Below are positions 27,392 to 37,927 of a stretch of 44,833 bases of DNA, piece by piece; within the stretch, counting starts at the first letter, position 1, and each line of letters begins with the position of its first letter. Location: NCBI GenBank assembly GCA_018624035.1, contig JAAZUU010000004.1, forward strand, positions 1 to 44,833, given 5' to 3'. The notes under the pieces are model-generated. The model was not told the DNA's origin. It ran no database searches and saw only the letters and a program-made list of their open reading frames with translations. A program made the translations under genes and the position numbers. The DNA is from Rhodobiaceae bacterium. Its GTDB lineage: Bacteria; Pseudomonadota; Alphaproteobacteria; Puniceispirillales; Puniceispirillaceae.

Positions 27392-28330
27392 ATGATAGAC
27401 ACCAAAACCATCAGGCTTTTCCAGATATATTACGATGATGTTTCCTATGGATCCATCCAATCAGGTTTTGAGCCCCTTGATAATTGCGATGGTCCTAAGG
27501 AATTCCGTGAGATCGTGCCGATCTTCAAATATCTAAAGGAAAATGACTTTGATGACCATGAATGGCTGGGTTTCTTTTCTCCCAAGTTCGCAGACAAGAC
27601 AGGTCTTGGCGCGGAGGATGTTCTGGCAGAGGTGACAGGACTGGCGGACGATATCGATGCCTGTCTTTTTACGTCACAATGGTCTGAGATCGCATTTTTC
27701 CAGAACATCTGGGAGCATGGCGAATATTGCCACCCCGGTCTAACTGGACTGTGCCAGATGCTTGCGGACCGCGCTGGTTATAACATCGATCTCATGAAAT
27801 CTGTTTCCACTTTAAACAGTTCCGTATTCAGCCATTACATTGTGGCGAGGGGTAAGTTCTGGCGGGAGTGGCGCCGTATTGTTGAAATCTATCTCACGAT
27901 GATCAGTGAGAATGATGAATTGTTCATATTGGAAACGCTTCATGACGGTGTTGCATTAAGCATGCATCCCTTCATTGTCGAGCGCGTGCCATCGATGATT
28001 CTTCAGGATACCAAGTTCCGCGCAATCGCGTCTGACCGTGTGCTTTGTAGATCAAGCAATTTCATTAATCAAATGCTAAACCCTCACGCTCAGTGGGCAA
28101 GAGAACTGACAGACAGCATGTCAGAGCACCTTCTCTCAGCTGATCGAATGAAAATGGCTTATGCGGCCTCGGGTGAGAATAAGTATCTCGATGAGTATTG
28201 GCGGTTTCGCCTGTGGGCGCCGGCACGGTCGGGCCATATCAACCTGACGGAATGCGCATTGAGTTACATTCGTGAAAGATGCCATCACGCAACGATGAAC
28301 GGCATCGTTATGCGTGATGCGGCTGCCTAA
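27392..28330 (+). CDS. Conserved-hypothetical-type protein of polysaccharide clusters
   Basis: MIDTKTIRLFQIYYDDVSYGSIQSGFEPLDNCDGPKEFREIVPIFKYLKENDFDDHEWLGFFSPKFADKTGLGAEDV; ATG 27392 follows the sigma54 promoter. Confidence 0.75.
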   Translation: MIDTKTIRLFQIYYDDVSYGSIQSGFEPLDNCDGPKEFREIVPIFKYLKENDFDDHEWLGFFSPKFADKTGLGAEDVLAEVTGLADDIDACLFTSQWSEIAFFQNIWEHGEYCHPGLTGLCQMLADRAGYNIDLMKSVSTLNSSVFSHYIVARGKFWREWRRIVEIYLTMISENDELFILETLHDGVALSMHPFIVERVPSMILQDTKFRAIASDRVLCRSSNFINQMLNPHAQWARELTDSMSEHLLSADRMKMAYAASGENKYLDEYWRFRLWAPARSGHINLTECALSYIRERCHHATMNGIVMRDAAA

Positions 28331-28355
28331 AATCACGCCAATCTGTGCGCTGGCT

Positions 28356-28721
28356 TTACGCCAGGATGTTGAGCTGATTCCTGAAGCGCGGCGCGTCTGC
28401 CATTAGGTTCGAGGTGCGCGCCATGCGTGTCGCCATCACATTGTGCTGGAACTGCGGGGCCAGCAGTGTGCGTGCCTCAAGCGCCCGTTCGGCGGTCACA
28501 GTTGATGGTGCCAGCCGTGGATTGACCAATACCGGACGCTGCTGCGGATAATCGCGTGCCATCGCGTGTGACGCGTCCAGCGGCGACAACTGTCGCCCCG
28601 CCGAAGTGTTGGATGGCATGAAATTTGCAGAGAAAAAGCTGGTTTCTCGGCTCTTGCTGTCGGGACCGAATGTAGGTGCAGGCGCGAACGGAGATGGCAG
28701 AGCAACCGGGAACATTCCCAA
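28356..28721 (-). CDS. Small hypothetical protein (121 aa)
   Basis: Complete ORF in the gap between the 27392 gene and fliS; no family recognised. Confidence 0.4.
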   Translation of the reverse strand: MGMFPVALPSPFAPAPTFGPDSKSRETSFFSANFMPSNTSAGRQLSPLDASHAMARDYPQQRPVLVNPRLAPSTVTAERALEARTLLAPQFQHNVMATRMARTSNLMADAPRFRNQLNILA

Positions 28722-28797
28722 GCTTTACCAAAAACCGGCCTGTTTGGGAAGACTCGTAGTTTTTTGGGCCGTGATCTGGCTCATTTAGAGGACCGGC

Positions 28798-29196
28798 ATG
28801 AATTCTCTGAAATCTCTCAAGGCCTATACCAGTGTCGATCGCCATTCCGCTGCGGAGGCCGAAGACACCCACGCGATGATTACAACATTGTTCGACGAGT
28901 TGCTCCGCCGCATGCGGAATTTCAGCCAGAATATTGCTGGAGACGGCGAGGCGCTTCAGGCTCGCAACGAGAGCTATGCCAAATCGTTGGCGATCCTCCA
29001 TGCGTTGCAATCTTGCCTTGATTTCGACAATGGCGGCGAAATTGCTGAAAACCTGTTTCGGCTTTACGAGTTCGCTCGCCAACAGCTTCTGGCCTCCTTC
29101 CAAACAGGTGAGGTCGAACGTGTTGATGCGGCGATCGACTCAATTTCTGAAATCAGGGAGGCATGGAATTCCATGGACAGGGCAAATTCCAGATAA
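28798..29196 (+). CDS. fliS: Flagellin export chaperone FliS
   Basis: LKAYTSVDRHSAAEAEDTHAMITTLFDELLRRMRNF...ILHALQSCLDFDNGGEIAENLFRLYEFARQQLL. Confidence 0.85.
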   Translation: MNSLKSLKAYTSVDRHSAAEAEDTHAMITTLFDELLRRMRNFSQNIAGDGEALQARNESYAKSLAILHALQSCLDFDNGGEIAENLFRLYEFARQQLLASFQTGEVERVDAAIDSISEIREAWNSMDRANSR

Positions 29197-29282
29197 TCCT
29201 GTCTCTGATAGAACCAAGCTACTGACGCGCGCCAGACAGTGCCTGATAAACAAAGCGTGATTCCGAAAGAGTCAACAACATC

Positions 29283-29573
29283 ATGAACAAGACCGAATTC
29301 ATCACCACGCTGTATGCCCTTAATGCGGATATTCGCGCGGCAATTGCCGACGGTAATTTCGACGAGGTGCGTCGCATTGACGGGCGGCGGCAGGAGTTGT
29401 TGCACCGGCTGGCCGCAGAAGAGGCGCCGGATGGCAATGAGAATTTCTTTGAATGTCTTGAAGGGTTCTCCAGCGAGGTTGCCGAGAATATCAAGCAGGT
29501 GGAAAAGCAGTTCGCTGGATTTTCCCGCCGCGCCAGCGGCAAATTTAAGGTGCTTGACGGCTACCGTATCTAA
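29283..29573 (+). CDS. FliT-like flagellar chaperone (position-based)
   Basis: 96 aa helical protein (DEVRRIDGRRQELLHRLAAEEAPDG...) directly after fliS. Confidence 0.5.
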   Translation: MNKTEFITTLYALNADIRAAIADGNFDEVRRIDGRRQELLHRLAAEEAPDGNENFFECLEGFSSEVAENIKQVEKQFAGFSRRASGKFKVLDGYRI

Positions 29574-29595
29574 CGGATTGTTGGCGCTGCCAGCT

Positions 29596-30711
<1,116 letters not shown>

Positions 30712-30782
30712 CCGGGAGAACAGCGAAACATGCGATAGGCGTCAATATTTTGGAGGACAATAGCGATATCACCGCCGACTTG

Positions 30783-30794
30783 TCAAAATTTTGA
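30783..30794. promoter_or_regulatory. 12-bp perfect palindrome TCAAAATTTTGA between two divergent regulator genes
   Basis: tgTCAAAATTTTGAtg at 30781-30796. Confidence 0.4.
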
Positions 30795-30971
30795 TGTCGT
30801 AACCCGTTGATAACGGAGTTCTGCGCGTTTGACTCGTGTCAATGCGTTCGCAATGCCGGCCAGACTGCCTGCATTGATATGACAGTTCAAAAAATTAATA
30901 CATTTTTAACTTATTAAATTCATATAGTTAGTTCGATTACCCCTTTTTTCTTTCTGGTAGGCCTGTCGAAC

Positions 30972-30986
30972 TGGCAGGCTTCTTGC
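30972..30986 (+). promoter_or_regulatory. Putative sigma54 promoter for the FlbD-like gene
   Basis: TGGCAGGCTTCTTGC: GG-N10-GC with TTGC. Confidence 0.82.
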
Positions 30987-31026
30987 CTGTGCCCTGGCAG
31001 AGAAAACTCCGCTTGAGGCACACACC

Positions 31027-32205
31027 ATGAGCACCATTCGCCTTGAACATGACAAATTCGCCGCTGCACCGCTTTTGGCCGAATTGTTGACTGACCGCAT
31101 GCTGACCGTCACCGAGGCGGGAAGTGAGGCTGTCGGCGATCTGAAATCGACAACCTTTGTTCTCAGCGCCGCCTATGAGGCCGCCATTGGCGGCGAGGAT
31201 GCCGCGGTGGCAAGAGGGCGCGCCCTTCGCGCCGGTCGCATGATGGTCATCGAAGAGGATGCGCCGGCATTCACGATAACCGAGATGCTTGGTGGCAAGC
31301 TCATCCGCCTTGCTCTGCCGAAGGCAACCTCTGACGGCATTGCGGACCAGTATGGTCTGCAGCTGGTGGCAACGTTGCTGTCTGATGAGCGCACTGTCGC
31401 CTGCGGAGACCGTGTCAGCCGCGACCTTCTGGGGCTGGCACGCCGGGTTGCGAAAACCGACGTCACGGTGTTCATCAACGGGCCAACCGGCACCGGCAAG
31501 GAGGTTCTTGCCAAATTCATCCATAACCATTCCGAACGTGCCGATGCTCCCTTTGTCGCCGTGAATTGCGCTGCCATTCCTGACAACATGCTTGAGGCGA
31601 TTCTCTTCGGGCATGAAAAAGGGGCGTTTACAGGCGCGTCAACGGCGAACAAGGGTATTTTCCGGGCGGCCGATGGTGGCACGCTGCTGCTTGACGAGAT
31701 TTCCGAAATGCCGATGGCGCTACAGGCAAAGCTTCTTCGTGCGTTGCAGGAAAAGGCGGTGACACCCATTGGCTCGCAAACCGACATTCCGGTCGATGTG
31801 CGTGTTGTCGCCACGACCAACCGCAACATGGCCGAGGAAATCCGCGCCGGGAATTTCCGCGAGGATCTGTATTACAGACTGAATGTGTTTCCACTGAACA
31901 CCGTGGCGCTTGCCGACCGGGTCGACGACGTTGTTCCGGTAGCGACCTTCCTGTTGCAGCGGCATGTGAAGTCCACGGGTGACATGCCCTGGCTTGACCG
32001 GGGTGCGGTCAACGCGCTTCGCGGCTACAGCTGGCCCGGCAATGTTCGCGAGTTGGAAAATGTCCTGCAGCGTGCGCTTGTCCTCGCCGAGGATGGCGTC
32101 ATCACCGCTGGTGACATTCTGATCGACTGCGCGCTTCAGGATGTGCCTGTCGGCCCGCAGCGGACCATGATTGACGCCTTCCGCCAGAGCGCGGCGCAGG
32201 CCTGA
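31027..32205 (+). CDS. FlbD-like sigma54 activator, AAA+ domain intact but no C-terminal HTH
   Basis: [69 protein letters not shown]; ends GDILIDCALQDVPVGPQRTMIDAFRQSAAQA*. Confidence 0.88.
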   Translation: MSTIRLEHDKFAAAPLLAELLTDRMLTVTEAGSEAVGDLKSTTFVLSAAYEAAIGGEDAAVARGRALRAGRMMVIEEDAPAFTITEMLGGKLIRLALPKATSDGIADQYGLQLVATLLSDERTVACGDRVSRDLLGLARRVAKTDVTVFINGPTGTGKEVLAKFIHNHSERADAPFVAVNCAAIPDNMLEAILFGHEKGAFTGASTANKGIFRAADGGTLLLDEISEMPMALQAKLLRALQEKAVTPIGSQTDIPVDVRVVATTNRNMAEEIRAGNFREDLYYRLNVFPLNTVALADRVDDVVPVATFLLQRHVKSTGDMPWLDRGAVNALRGYSWPGNVRELENVLQRALVLAEDGVITAGDILIDCALQDVPVGPQRTMIDAFRQSAAQA

Positions 32206-32229
32206 ACAGGGATAGCGAGGTAGAGTGAG

Positions 32230-32544
32230 ATGACCACGATTGGCCCCATTGGAAGCGGTGTTGGTTCCGCCCATGCACAGGTGCTTAAACGCGCCCAGGA
32301 AGCCCTTCAGACCGAGCCACAATCACAGGCATTCGGTGAGCGTATCACCAACGCCATTGATCAGGTGGCCGAGGCCCAGAACCGGACCGCAAATCTGGTC
32401 AAGGCCTACGAAATGGGCATGGAAAATGATATCAGCAAGGTGATGATCAACCAGCAGGTCTCGTCACTTGGTTTTCAGTTGACCCTGAATGTCCGCAACA
32501 AGGTACTCAGCGCCTACAAGGACATCATGAACATGCCGGTCTGA
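32230..32544 (+). CDS. fliE: Flagellar hook-basal body protein FliE
   Basis: NLVKAYEMGMENDISKVMINQQVSSLGFQLTLNVRNKVLSAYKDIMNMPV. Confidence 0.92.
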   Translation: MTTIGPIGSGVGSAHAQVLKRAQEALQTEPQSQAFGERITNAIDQVAEAQNRTANLVKAYEMGMENDISKVMINQQVSSLGFQLTLNVRNKVLSAYKDIMNMPV

Positions 32545-32595
32545 ATGATCGGACCCCTTGCATTATAACGCATATCAAAGACGGGAAGCAAACCG

Positions 32596-34338
32596 ATGGC
32601 AGAAGCAACGACAGTGATGGATCCGGCGGCCAGGGGTCAGAGTGATGACGCTGCCACTGATGTGGCAACTGTCCCGACTTCGGGACCCATGGCGATTGTC
32701 TACCGCTTGACCGGTGGCCAGAGCCTGCGCCAAATTGTGCCCGCCGCTATAGGCATTGTTGTGGCACTCATCGGAATGGTCTTCTTCGTTGTTTCACAGC
32801 AGCCGGAACGCACCACACTCTACGCGTCGCTTCCCGACTCAGAGAAGGCGCGTGTCGTCGATGCGCTGAAAAATGCCGGTGTCGATGTCGCGCTGGACCC
32901 GACCACAGGCGATGTGATCGTGCCTGTTCGCGACTACCACAGCTCACGCATGACATTGGCCGCACAGGGCCTGCCGGCCTCGATCCCCGATGGATATGAT
33001 TCGCTGGCCGATATCCCGATGGGATCCAGCCGTTCGGTCGAGAATGTTCGCTTGAAGCAAACCCAGGAAATCGAGTTGGCACGCTCGATCAGCGAGATCG
33101 AGGGGCTGGTGACAGCACGGGTGCATCTTGCGATTCCCGAAAAATCCGTGTTTGCGCGGGCCTCGACGCCGCCAACCGCGTCGGTTTTCGTTCAGATGGA
33201 GAATGGACGCTCACTGTCGCGCCAACAGGTTGACGCCGTCGTCCACCTTGTATCTTCGTCGGTTCCCTTCATGGCAAAAAATGATGTCACCGTCGTCGAC
33301 CAATATGGCAATTTGCTGTCGCGCGCGCCCCAGGACAGTGCCGGCATGGTGTCGGACGCGCAACTTGAGCATCGTATCCGCCTTGAGGATATCTATCGCA
33401 ACCGGGTTATCGCGCTGGTGAGCCCAATCGTCGGTGCCGGCAATGTGACGGCACAGGTCAATCTCAATATCGATTTTACCCGCAGCGAGGTCACCGAAGA
33501 GGTCATGGACCCAGAGGGTACCGCGCTTCGCAGCGAGCAACGCAGTTCGGAAACTTCATCGGAAATCATCGCGCGTGGCATCCCGGGTGCGACAAGCAAT
33601 CGCGCACCAACTCAGACTGATGTCACCACGCAGCAAAATGCCGACGGCAGCGATCCGAATTCGGCAAAGGCACGGTCATCGAGCGAGACACGTAATTATG
33701 AGGTCAGCCGCACCGTTTCGACAACACAGCGCCCCTCAAGCCAGATCACCGGCATTCAGGCTGCCGTTCTTGTTCGCGAGATGGAGGTTGTCGACCCGGA
33801 GACCGGCCTGAGCCAGATACAGGAAATTCCGCAGGATAAGCTTGACGAGATCGAAGCCCTTGTCTCGAATGCCATCGGTATCGATGAGGAGCGTGGCGAC
33901 AGCCTGACCGTGTCGAGTTCGACCTTTGTTTCCGCGCTCGAGGGCATCAAGAAACCATGGTATGACATGGACTGGGCGGTTACCATCATGCGACAGGGTC
34001 TGACCATTCTGATCATGGCGGTGGTGGTGCTCGGCGTGATCCGCCCGTTGATCAACCGCATCATGGTTCCGGCAGCCACCGGCGGCCCGGGTGAGGCGGT
34101 GGTGTCCTTGGATGAGGATGTCGATCTTGATACGGTCGAGATCCAGGAAGGCGAATCGCTTGAGGATATCAAGGCGAAGCTGAAGCCGAAGAAAGCGGCG
34201 ATCTCGCCGGAGATGCTGGATACCGCGAACACCTATGACGACAAGGTCGCTGTTATCCGGATGATCGTCTCAGACGAGGCGGGCCGCGTATCGAACGTCT
34301 TCAAGTCGATGATGCGAGGCGATCTGGACTCAGCCTGA
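32596..34338 (+). CDS. fliF: Flagellar MS-ring protein FliF
   Basis: LYASLPDSEKARVVDALKNAGVDVALDPTTGDVIVP...QEIELARSISEIEGLVTARVHLAIPEKSVFAR. Confidence 0.95.
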   Translation: MAEATTVMDPAARGQSDDAATDVATVPTSGPMAIVYRLTGGQSLRQIVPAAIGIVVALIGMVFFVVSQQPERTTLYASLPDSEKARVVDALKNAGVDVALDPTTGDVIVPVRDYHSSRMTLAAQGLPASIPDGYDSLADIPMGSSRSVENVRLKQTQEIELARSISEIEGLVTARVHLAIPEKSVFARASTPPTASVFVQMENGRSLSRQQVDAVVHLVSSSVPFMAKNDVTVVDQYGNLLSRAPQDSAGMVSDAQLEHRIRLEDIYRNRVIALVSPIVGAGNVTAQVNLNIDFTRSEVTEEVMDPEGTALRSEQRSSETSSEIIARGIPGATSNRAPTQTDVTTQQNADGSDPNSAKARSSSETRNYEVSRTVSTTQRPSSQITGIQAAVLVREMEVVDPETGLSQIQEIPQDKLDEIEALVSNAIGIDEERGDSLTVSSSTFVSALEGIKKPWYDMDWAVTIMRQGLTILIMAVVVLGVIRPLINRIMVPAATGGPGEAVVSLDEDVDLDTVEIQEGESLEDIKAKLKPKKAAISPEMLDTANTYDDKVAVIRMIVSDEAGRVSNVFKSMMRGDLDSA

Positions 34339-34398
34339 GGAGCAAGGGCATATACCCGGCTCCTTGTTTGAGGAGCGTTTGAGGAATACGAGGCAGCT

Positions 34399-35439
34399 AT
34401 GGCAGAACAGCAACCTGAAGATGAAGAGAAGTCGCAGTTCGAGCGGCTGAATGGCACTCAGAAGTCGGCGATCCTGATGATGCTGATCGGCGAGGACGAA
34501 GCGTCCGAGATCCTGCGCAATCTCTCACCACGCGAGGTGCAGCATCTTGGTACGGCCATGTATTCGGTACAGGGACTTGATCAGGACACGGTCAACCAGG
34601 TGCTGGACGAGTTCCTTGCCATCATCAAGGAGCAGACCAGCCTTGGTCTTGGCGCCGGCAACTATATCCGCAACGTGATGACGCGCGCGCTTGGTGATGA
34701 AAAGGCCGAGTCTGTCCTCAGCCGGATTACGCCGACCAATACCGAGCGCCCGATCGAGATTCTCGACTGGATGGATGCGAATTCGATTGCCGAACTTATT
34801 ATTGACGAGCATCCGCAGATTATCGCGCTGGTGATTTCCTATCTTGATTTCGGCCTTGGCGCGGATGTTCTAGGCCAGCTTCCCGAGGATCAGCAGGCTG
34901 ATGTCATTGCCCGTATCGCGACATTGCAGACGGTGCAACCCGAAGCTCTTCGGGAGCTTGAAATTGTCATGCAGCGGAAGTTCAAGGCCAATACATCGCT
35001 TCGTGCATCGCAGGTTGGCGGTGTTGGCGCTGCTGCGAAGATCATGAACTTCACCAAGCAGGCGATGGAAGCCCGGATCATGGGTGCGCTGAAGGATGAT
35101 GACGAGGATCTCATGATCGCCATTCAGGAGAGCATGTTCGTCTTTGACAACCTCATCATGTCGGATGACAAGTCGCTGCAGACCCTGCTTCGCAGTGTTG
35201 ACACCGAAGATCTGGTGCTGGCGCTCAAAGGCGCTGACGAACCGCTTCGCGACAAGCTTTTCAGCTGCATGTCGTCACGTGCCGCCGCCAATCTGCAGGA
35301 CGAGATGGAGGCTCTTGGCCCGGTTCGACTGACCGAGGTTCAGGAAGCGCAGAAACGAATCATCAACGTGGCCCGCCGCATGTCGGATGAAGGATCAATC
35401 GTCCTTGCCGGTCGTGGTGGCGATGACTTCGTTGGATGA
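34399..35439 (+). CDS. fliG: Flagellar motor switch protein FliG
   Basis: LNGTQKSAILMMLIGEDEASEILRNLSPREVQHLGTAM...EHPQIIALVISYLDFGLGADVLGQLPEDQQADVIARIATL. Confidence 0.96.
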   Translation: MAEQQPEDEEKSQFERLNGTQKSAILMMLIGEDEASEILRNLSPREVQHLGTAMYSVQGLDQDTVNQVLDEFLAIIKEQTSLGLGAGNYIRNVMTRALGDEKAESVLSRITPTNTERPIEILDWMDANSIAELIIDEHPQIIALVISYLDFGLGADVLGQLPEDQQADVIARIATLQTVQPEALRELEIVMQRKFKANTSLRASQVGGVGAAAKIMNFTKQAMEARIMGALKDDDEDLMIAIQESMFVFDNLIMSDDKSLQTLLRSVDTEDLVLALKGADEPLRDKLFSCMSSRAAANLQDEMEALGPVRLTEVQEAQKRIINVARRMSDEGSIVLAGRGGDDFVG

Positions 35440-35455
35440 TAGGAGAAGTTGACAG

Positions 35456-36607
35456 ATGTCATCCGGCAACGCACATCAGGAACAAATGAACGAAGCGTTC
35501 AACGCCGCCATCGCCGAGAATGCCCCGACCGGCAAGCTCGAGGATGCCGAGATCCAGCGCCTTGTGGCGTTGTCAAACGACGCCAACTTCGAGCGTACGG
35601 AGCGGATTCCGGTGAAGCCTGTTGAGGCATTTGAGCCACGGTCGCTTGTCTCGATTGCCATGGCGGCACAGCGTCGCCGTGAAAACGAGATGCGTGCCGC
35701 GGTGGCTGCCGGTGCGGTGATCGAGGATCAAGATGCTGACGGCGCGGCAGCCCCTGCCGATGGTGAGGCTGTCGGCCCCGAAGATGGCGAGAATGCCGAG
35801 GATGGCGGCGCCGGTGTCGATGCGGCAGGCGTTGATTCGGGCGTGGCCGAGCCTGGCAGTGATGTGGTGTCCGGTGACGCAGAGGATGCTGTCGAGAGTG
35901 AACCATCCTCGACCTCACAGGTTGATTTTGAGGCTGGTCGCGCCGAGGGCCTCCAGGAAGGTCGCCAGCTCGGTTTTGATGAAGGCCAGGCCAAAGGCAT
36001 GGAAGAGGGCCGCGCGGCCGGCCGCGCCGAGGCATCGGCGCAGCTGGAGCGGGCCGTGCAGGCATTTGAAACAGCCAGTGCCCGTCTTGCCGAACTGACC
36101 GAGATTGACAGCACGGCACTTGGCGAGCGCATCAACAGTGCCATTCTGCAGCTTGCCAGTGAACGCGCCGGCCAGGCCATTGCCGATCTGCCGGACAGTT
36201 TCGCCAACCGGATCGAGTCGCTTCTGGCCACCATACGCACTGTATCGGGCCAACCCAACATCAGGCTCAATCCTGGTGATCTGTCCAGCATCCAACCGCT
36301 TGCCGAAACCCGCGAGAAGCTTCGCCACTGTAATTTCGTTGCTGATTCCCGCCTTGCCAGCGGTGATCTTTCGGTGATGGTTGGAACGATTGGCATTGAC
36401 GACATTATCGTGCCTCCGCCTGTTGAAAAGGACGCTGGGGCGGCAGAAGACACGGAACAAAGGACGCTTGCCGGCATGCCAGATGCCACCGGTAATGCTA
36501 ACGCCGATACGCTTGCCGCGGCGAAAGAGCTGTCCACCGCTGCCGAAGCGCCCGCGGGCACGGAGGCCGAACCTGATGGCGGGTCGAAGGATGGCGAGGA
36601 TGGCTGA
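35456..36607 (+). CDS. fliH: Flagellar assembly protein FliH
   Basis: Between fliG and fliI; EAGRAEGLQEGRQLGFDEGQAKGMEEGRAAGRAEA Gxxx-repeat segment; acidic Ala-rich linker. Confidence 0.85.
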   Translation: MSSGNAHQEQMNEAFNAAIAENAPTGKLEDAEIQRLVALSNDANFERTERIPVKPVEAFEPRSLVSIAMAAQRRRENEMRAAVAAGAVIEDQDADGAAAPADGEAVGPEDGENAEDGGAGVDAAGVDSGVAEPGSDVVSGDAEDAVESEPSSTSQVDFEAGRAEGLQEGRQLGFDEGQAKGMEEGRAAGRAEASAQLERAVQAFETASARLAELTEIDSTALGERINSAILQLASERAGQAIADLPDSFANRIESLLATIRTVSGQPNIRLNPGDLSSIQPLAETREKLRHCNFVADSRLASGDLSVMVGTIGIDDIIVPPPVEKDAGAAEDTEQRTLAGMPDATGNANADTLAAAKELSTAAEAPAGTEAEPDGGSKDGEDG

Positions 36608-37925
36608 CCTTTCGCAGGCGCTGATAACCGACATAGACCTCGCGGCACAGGGTCGTCATCTGTCCATGTTTGGTCATGTCAGCCGATTTGACGGGCAGAT
36701 GATCGAATGTGGGGGGTTTCCCGCCAACATAGGCTCGTTATGCCATGTCGAGACGGATGATGACGAGCCGGCCGTCGCTGAACTGATCGGCTTCAACAAT
36801 GGCAACAATCTCCTGTCTCTTCATCAGTTTGGCGCGCGCATCCGCGTGGGTGCGCGGGTTACACTTGCCGATGACGGGGCGATGGTGCCAATGGGAGATG
36901 ATCTTCTTGGGCGCATCACAGACGCGCTTGGAAACCCGATTGATGGTGGTGGGGCGATGCGGTTGGATGGGTCCTGGCCGTTGATGGGACGCGAAATCAA
37001 TCCGCTCACCCGCAAGCCGGTGGACTCGCCGCTTGATGTCGGGGTGCGCGCCATCAACGCGCTTCTTACCGTTGGCAAGGGCCAGCGTATCGGAATTATC
37101 GCCGGGTCGGGCGTCGGCAAGTCTGTGCTGCTGGGCATGATGAGCCGGTTCACCACCGCGGATGTCGTTGTTGTCGGGATGATCGGTGAACGTGGCCGCG
37201 AAGTCGGGGAATTCGCAAAGACTGTTCTCGACCAGGACTCCGGGAATCGAACAACCATTGTCGCGGTGCCGGCAGACCGATCGCCGCTGCTGCGCATTCG
37301 CGGCGCTGAACGTGCGACCGCTATCGCCGAATATTATCGTGATCGGGGCAAGGATGTTCTGCTGATCATGGACTCGCTGACCCGTGTTGCGCATGCCCGC
37401 CGCGAGATTGGCCTTGCACTCGGAGAGCAGCCGACGGCGAAAGGATATCCGCCATCGGTCGTATCAATGATCCCCCGACTGATCGAACGCACGGGAAGTG
37501 GCGCCGCTGGCAAGGGGACCATCACCTCGATCTACACTGTTCTGGCTGATGGTGATGACGCCAATGACCCGGTCGTTGATACGGCGCGGGCCATTCTCGA
37601 TGGCCATATTCTGCTGTCGCGCCAGCAGGCGCAGATGGGAGTCTATCCGGCCATCGACGTTCCGATGTCGGTAAGCCGCGTGATGAATGATATCGCTGAT
37701 GAGGTTCAGCTTGAGGCGGCTCGCAAGTTCCGCCGGCTCGTCTCGCTGTATCTTGAGAATCGTGACCTGATCCTGATGGGCGGCTATACGCCCGGCCAGG
37801 ACCCCGATCTCGACCTTGCCGTCGGCATCTGGCCACAACTGATGGAACTGATCCAGCAGAACGGTGCTGACAAGGCTGAATTCGGTGCCAGCCGCAATGC
37901 ACTTGTGGCCTTGATGGGCGGTTGA
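36600..37925 (+). CDS. fliI: Flagellar export ATPase FliI
   Basis: GKGQRIGIIAGSGVGKSVLLGMM, VVVGMIGERGREVGEF, LLIMDSLTRVAHARREIGLALGEQPTAKGYPPSV. ORF-track start 36381 is inside fliH; ATG 36600 (or 36591) preferred. Confidence 0.94.
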   Translation: MADLSQALITDIDLAAQGRHLSMFGHVSRFDGQMIECGGFPANIGSLCHVETDDDEPAVAELIGFNNGNNLLSLHQFGARIRVGARVTLADDGAMVPMGDDLLGRITDALGNPIDGGGAMRLDGSWPLMGREINPLTRKPVDSPLDVGVRAINALLTVGKGQRIGIIAGSGVGKSVLLGMMSRFTTADVVVVGMIGERGREVGEFAKTVLDQDSGNRTTIVAVPADRSPLLRIRGAERATAIAEYYRDRGKDVLLIMDSLTRVAHARREIGLALGEQPTAKGYPPSVVSMIPRLIERTGSGAAGKGTITSIYTVLADGDDANDPVVDTARAILDGHILLSRQQAQMGVYPAIDVPMSVSRVMNDIADEVQLEAARKFRRLVSLYLENRDLILMGGYTPGQDPDLDLAVGIWPQLMELIQQNGADKAEFGASRNALVALMGG

Positions 37926-37927
37926 AG

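Noticed and set aside
34339-34398. Hairpin-like GGAGC...GCTCC between fliF and fliG as a terminator
   Set aside because: No T-tract and it lies within a co-directional operon; too weak to call.
36381-36599. ORF-track N-terminal extension of fliI
   Set aside because: It is out-of-frame translation of fliH; canonical FliI begins at MADLSQALITDIDLAAQGRHL.
35728-36648. 306-aa minus-strand ORF antisense to fliH
   Set aside because: Ser/Ala/Pro-rich shadow of the FliH acidic linker; fliH is in correct operon context.
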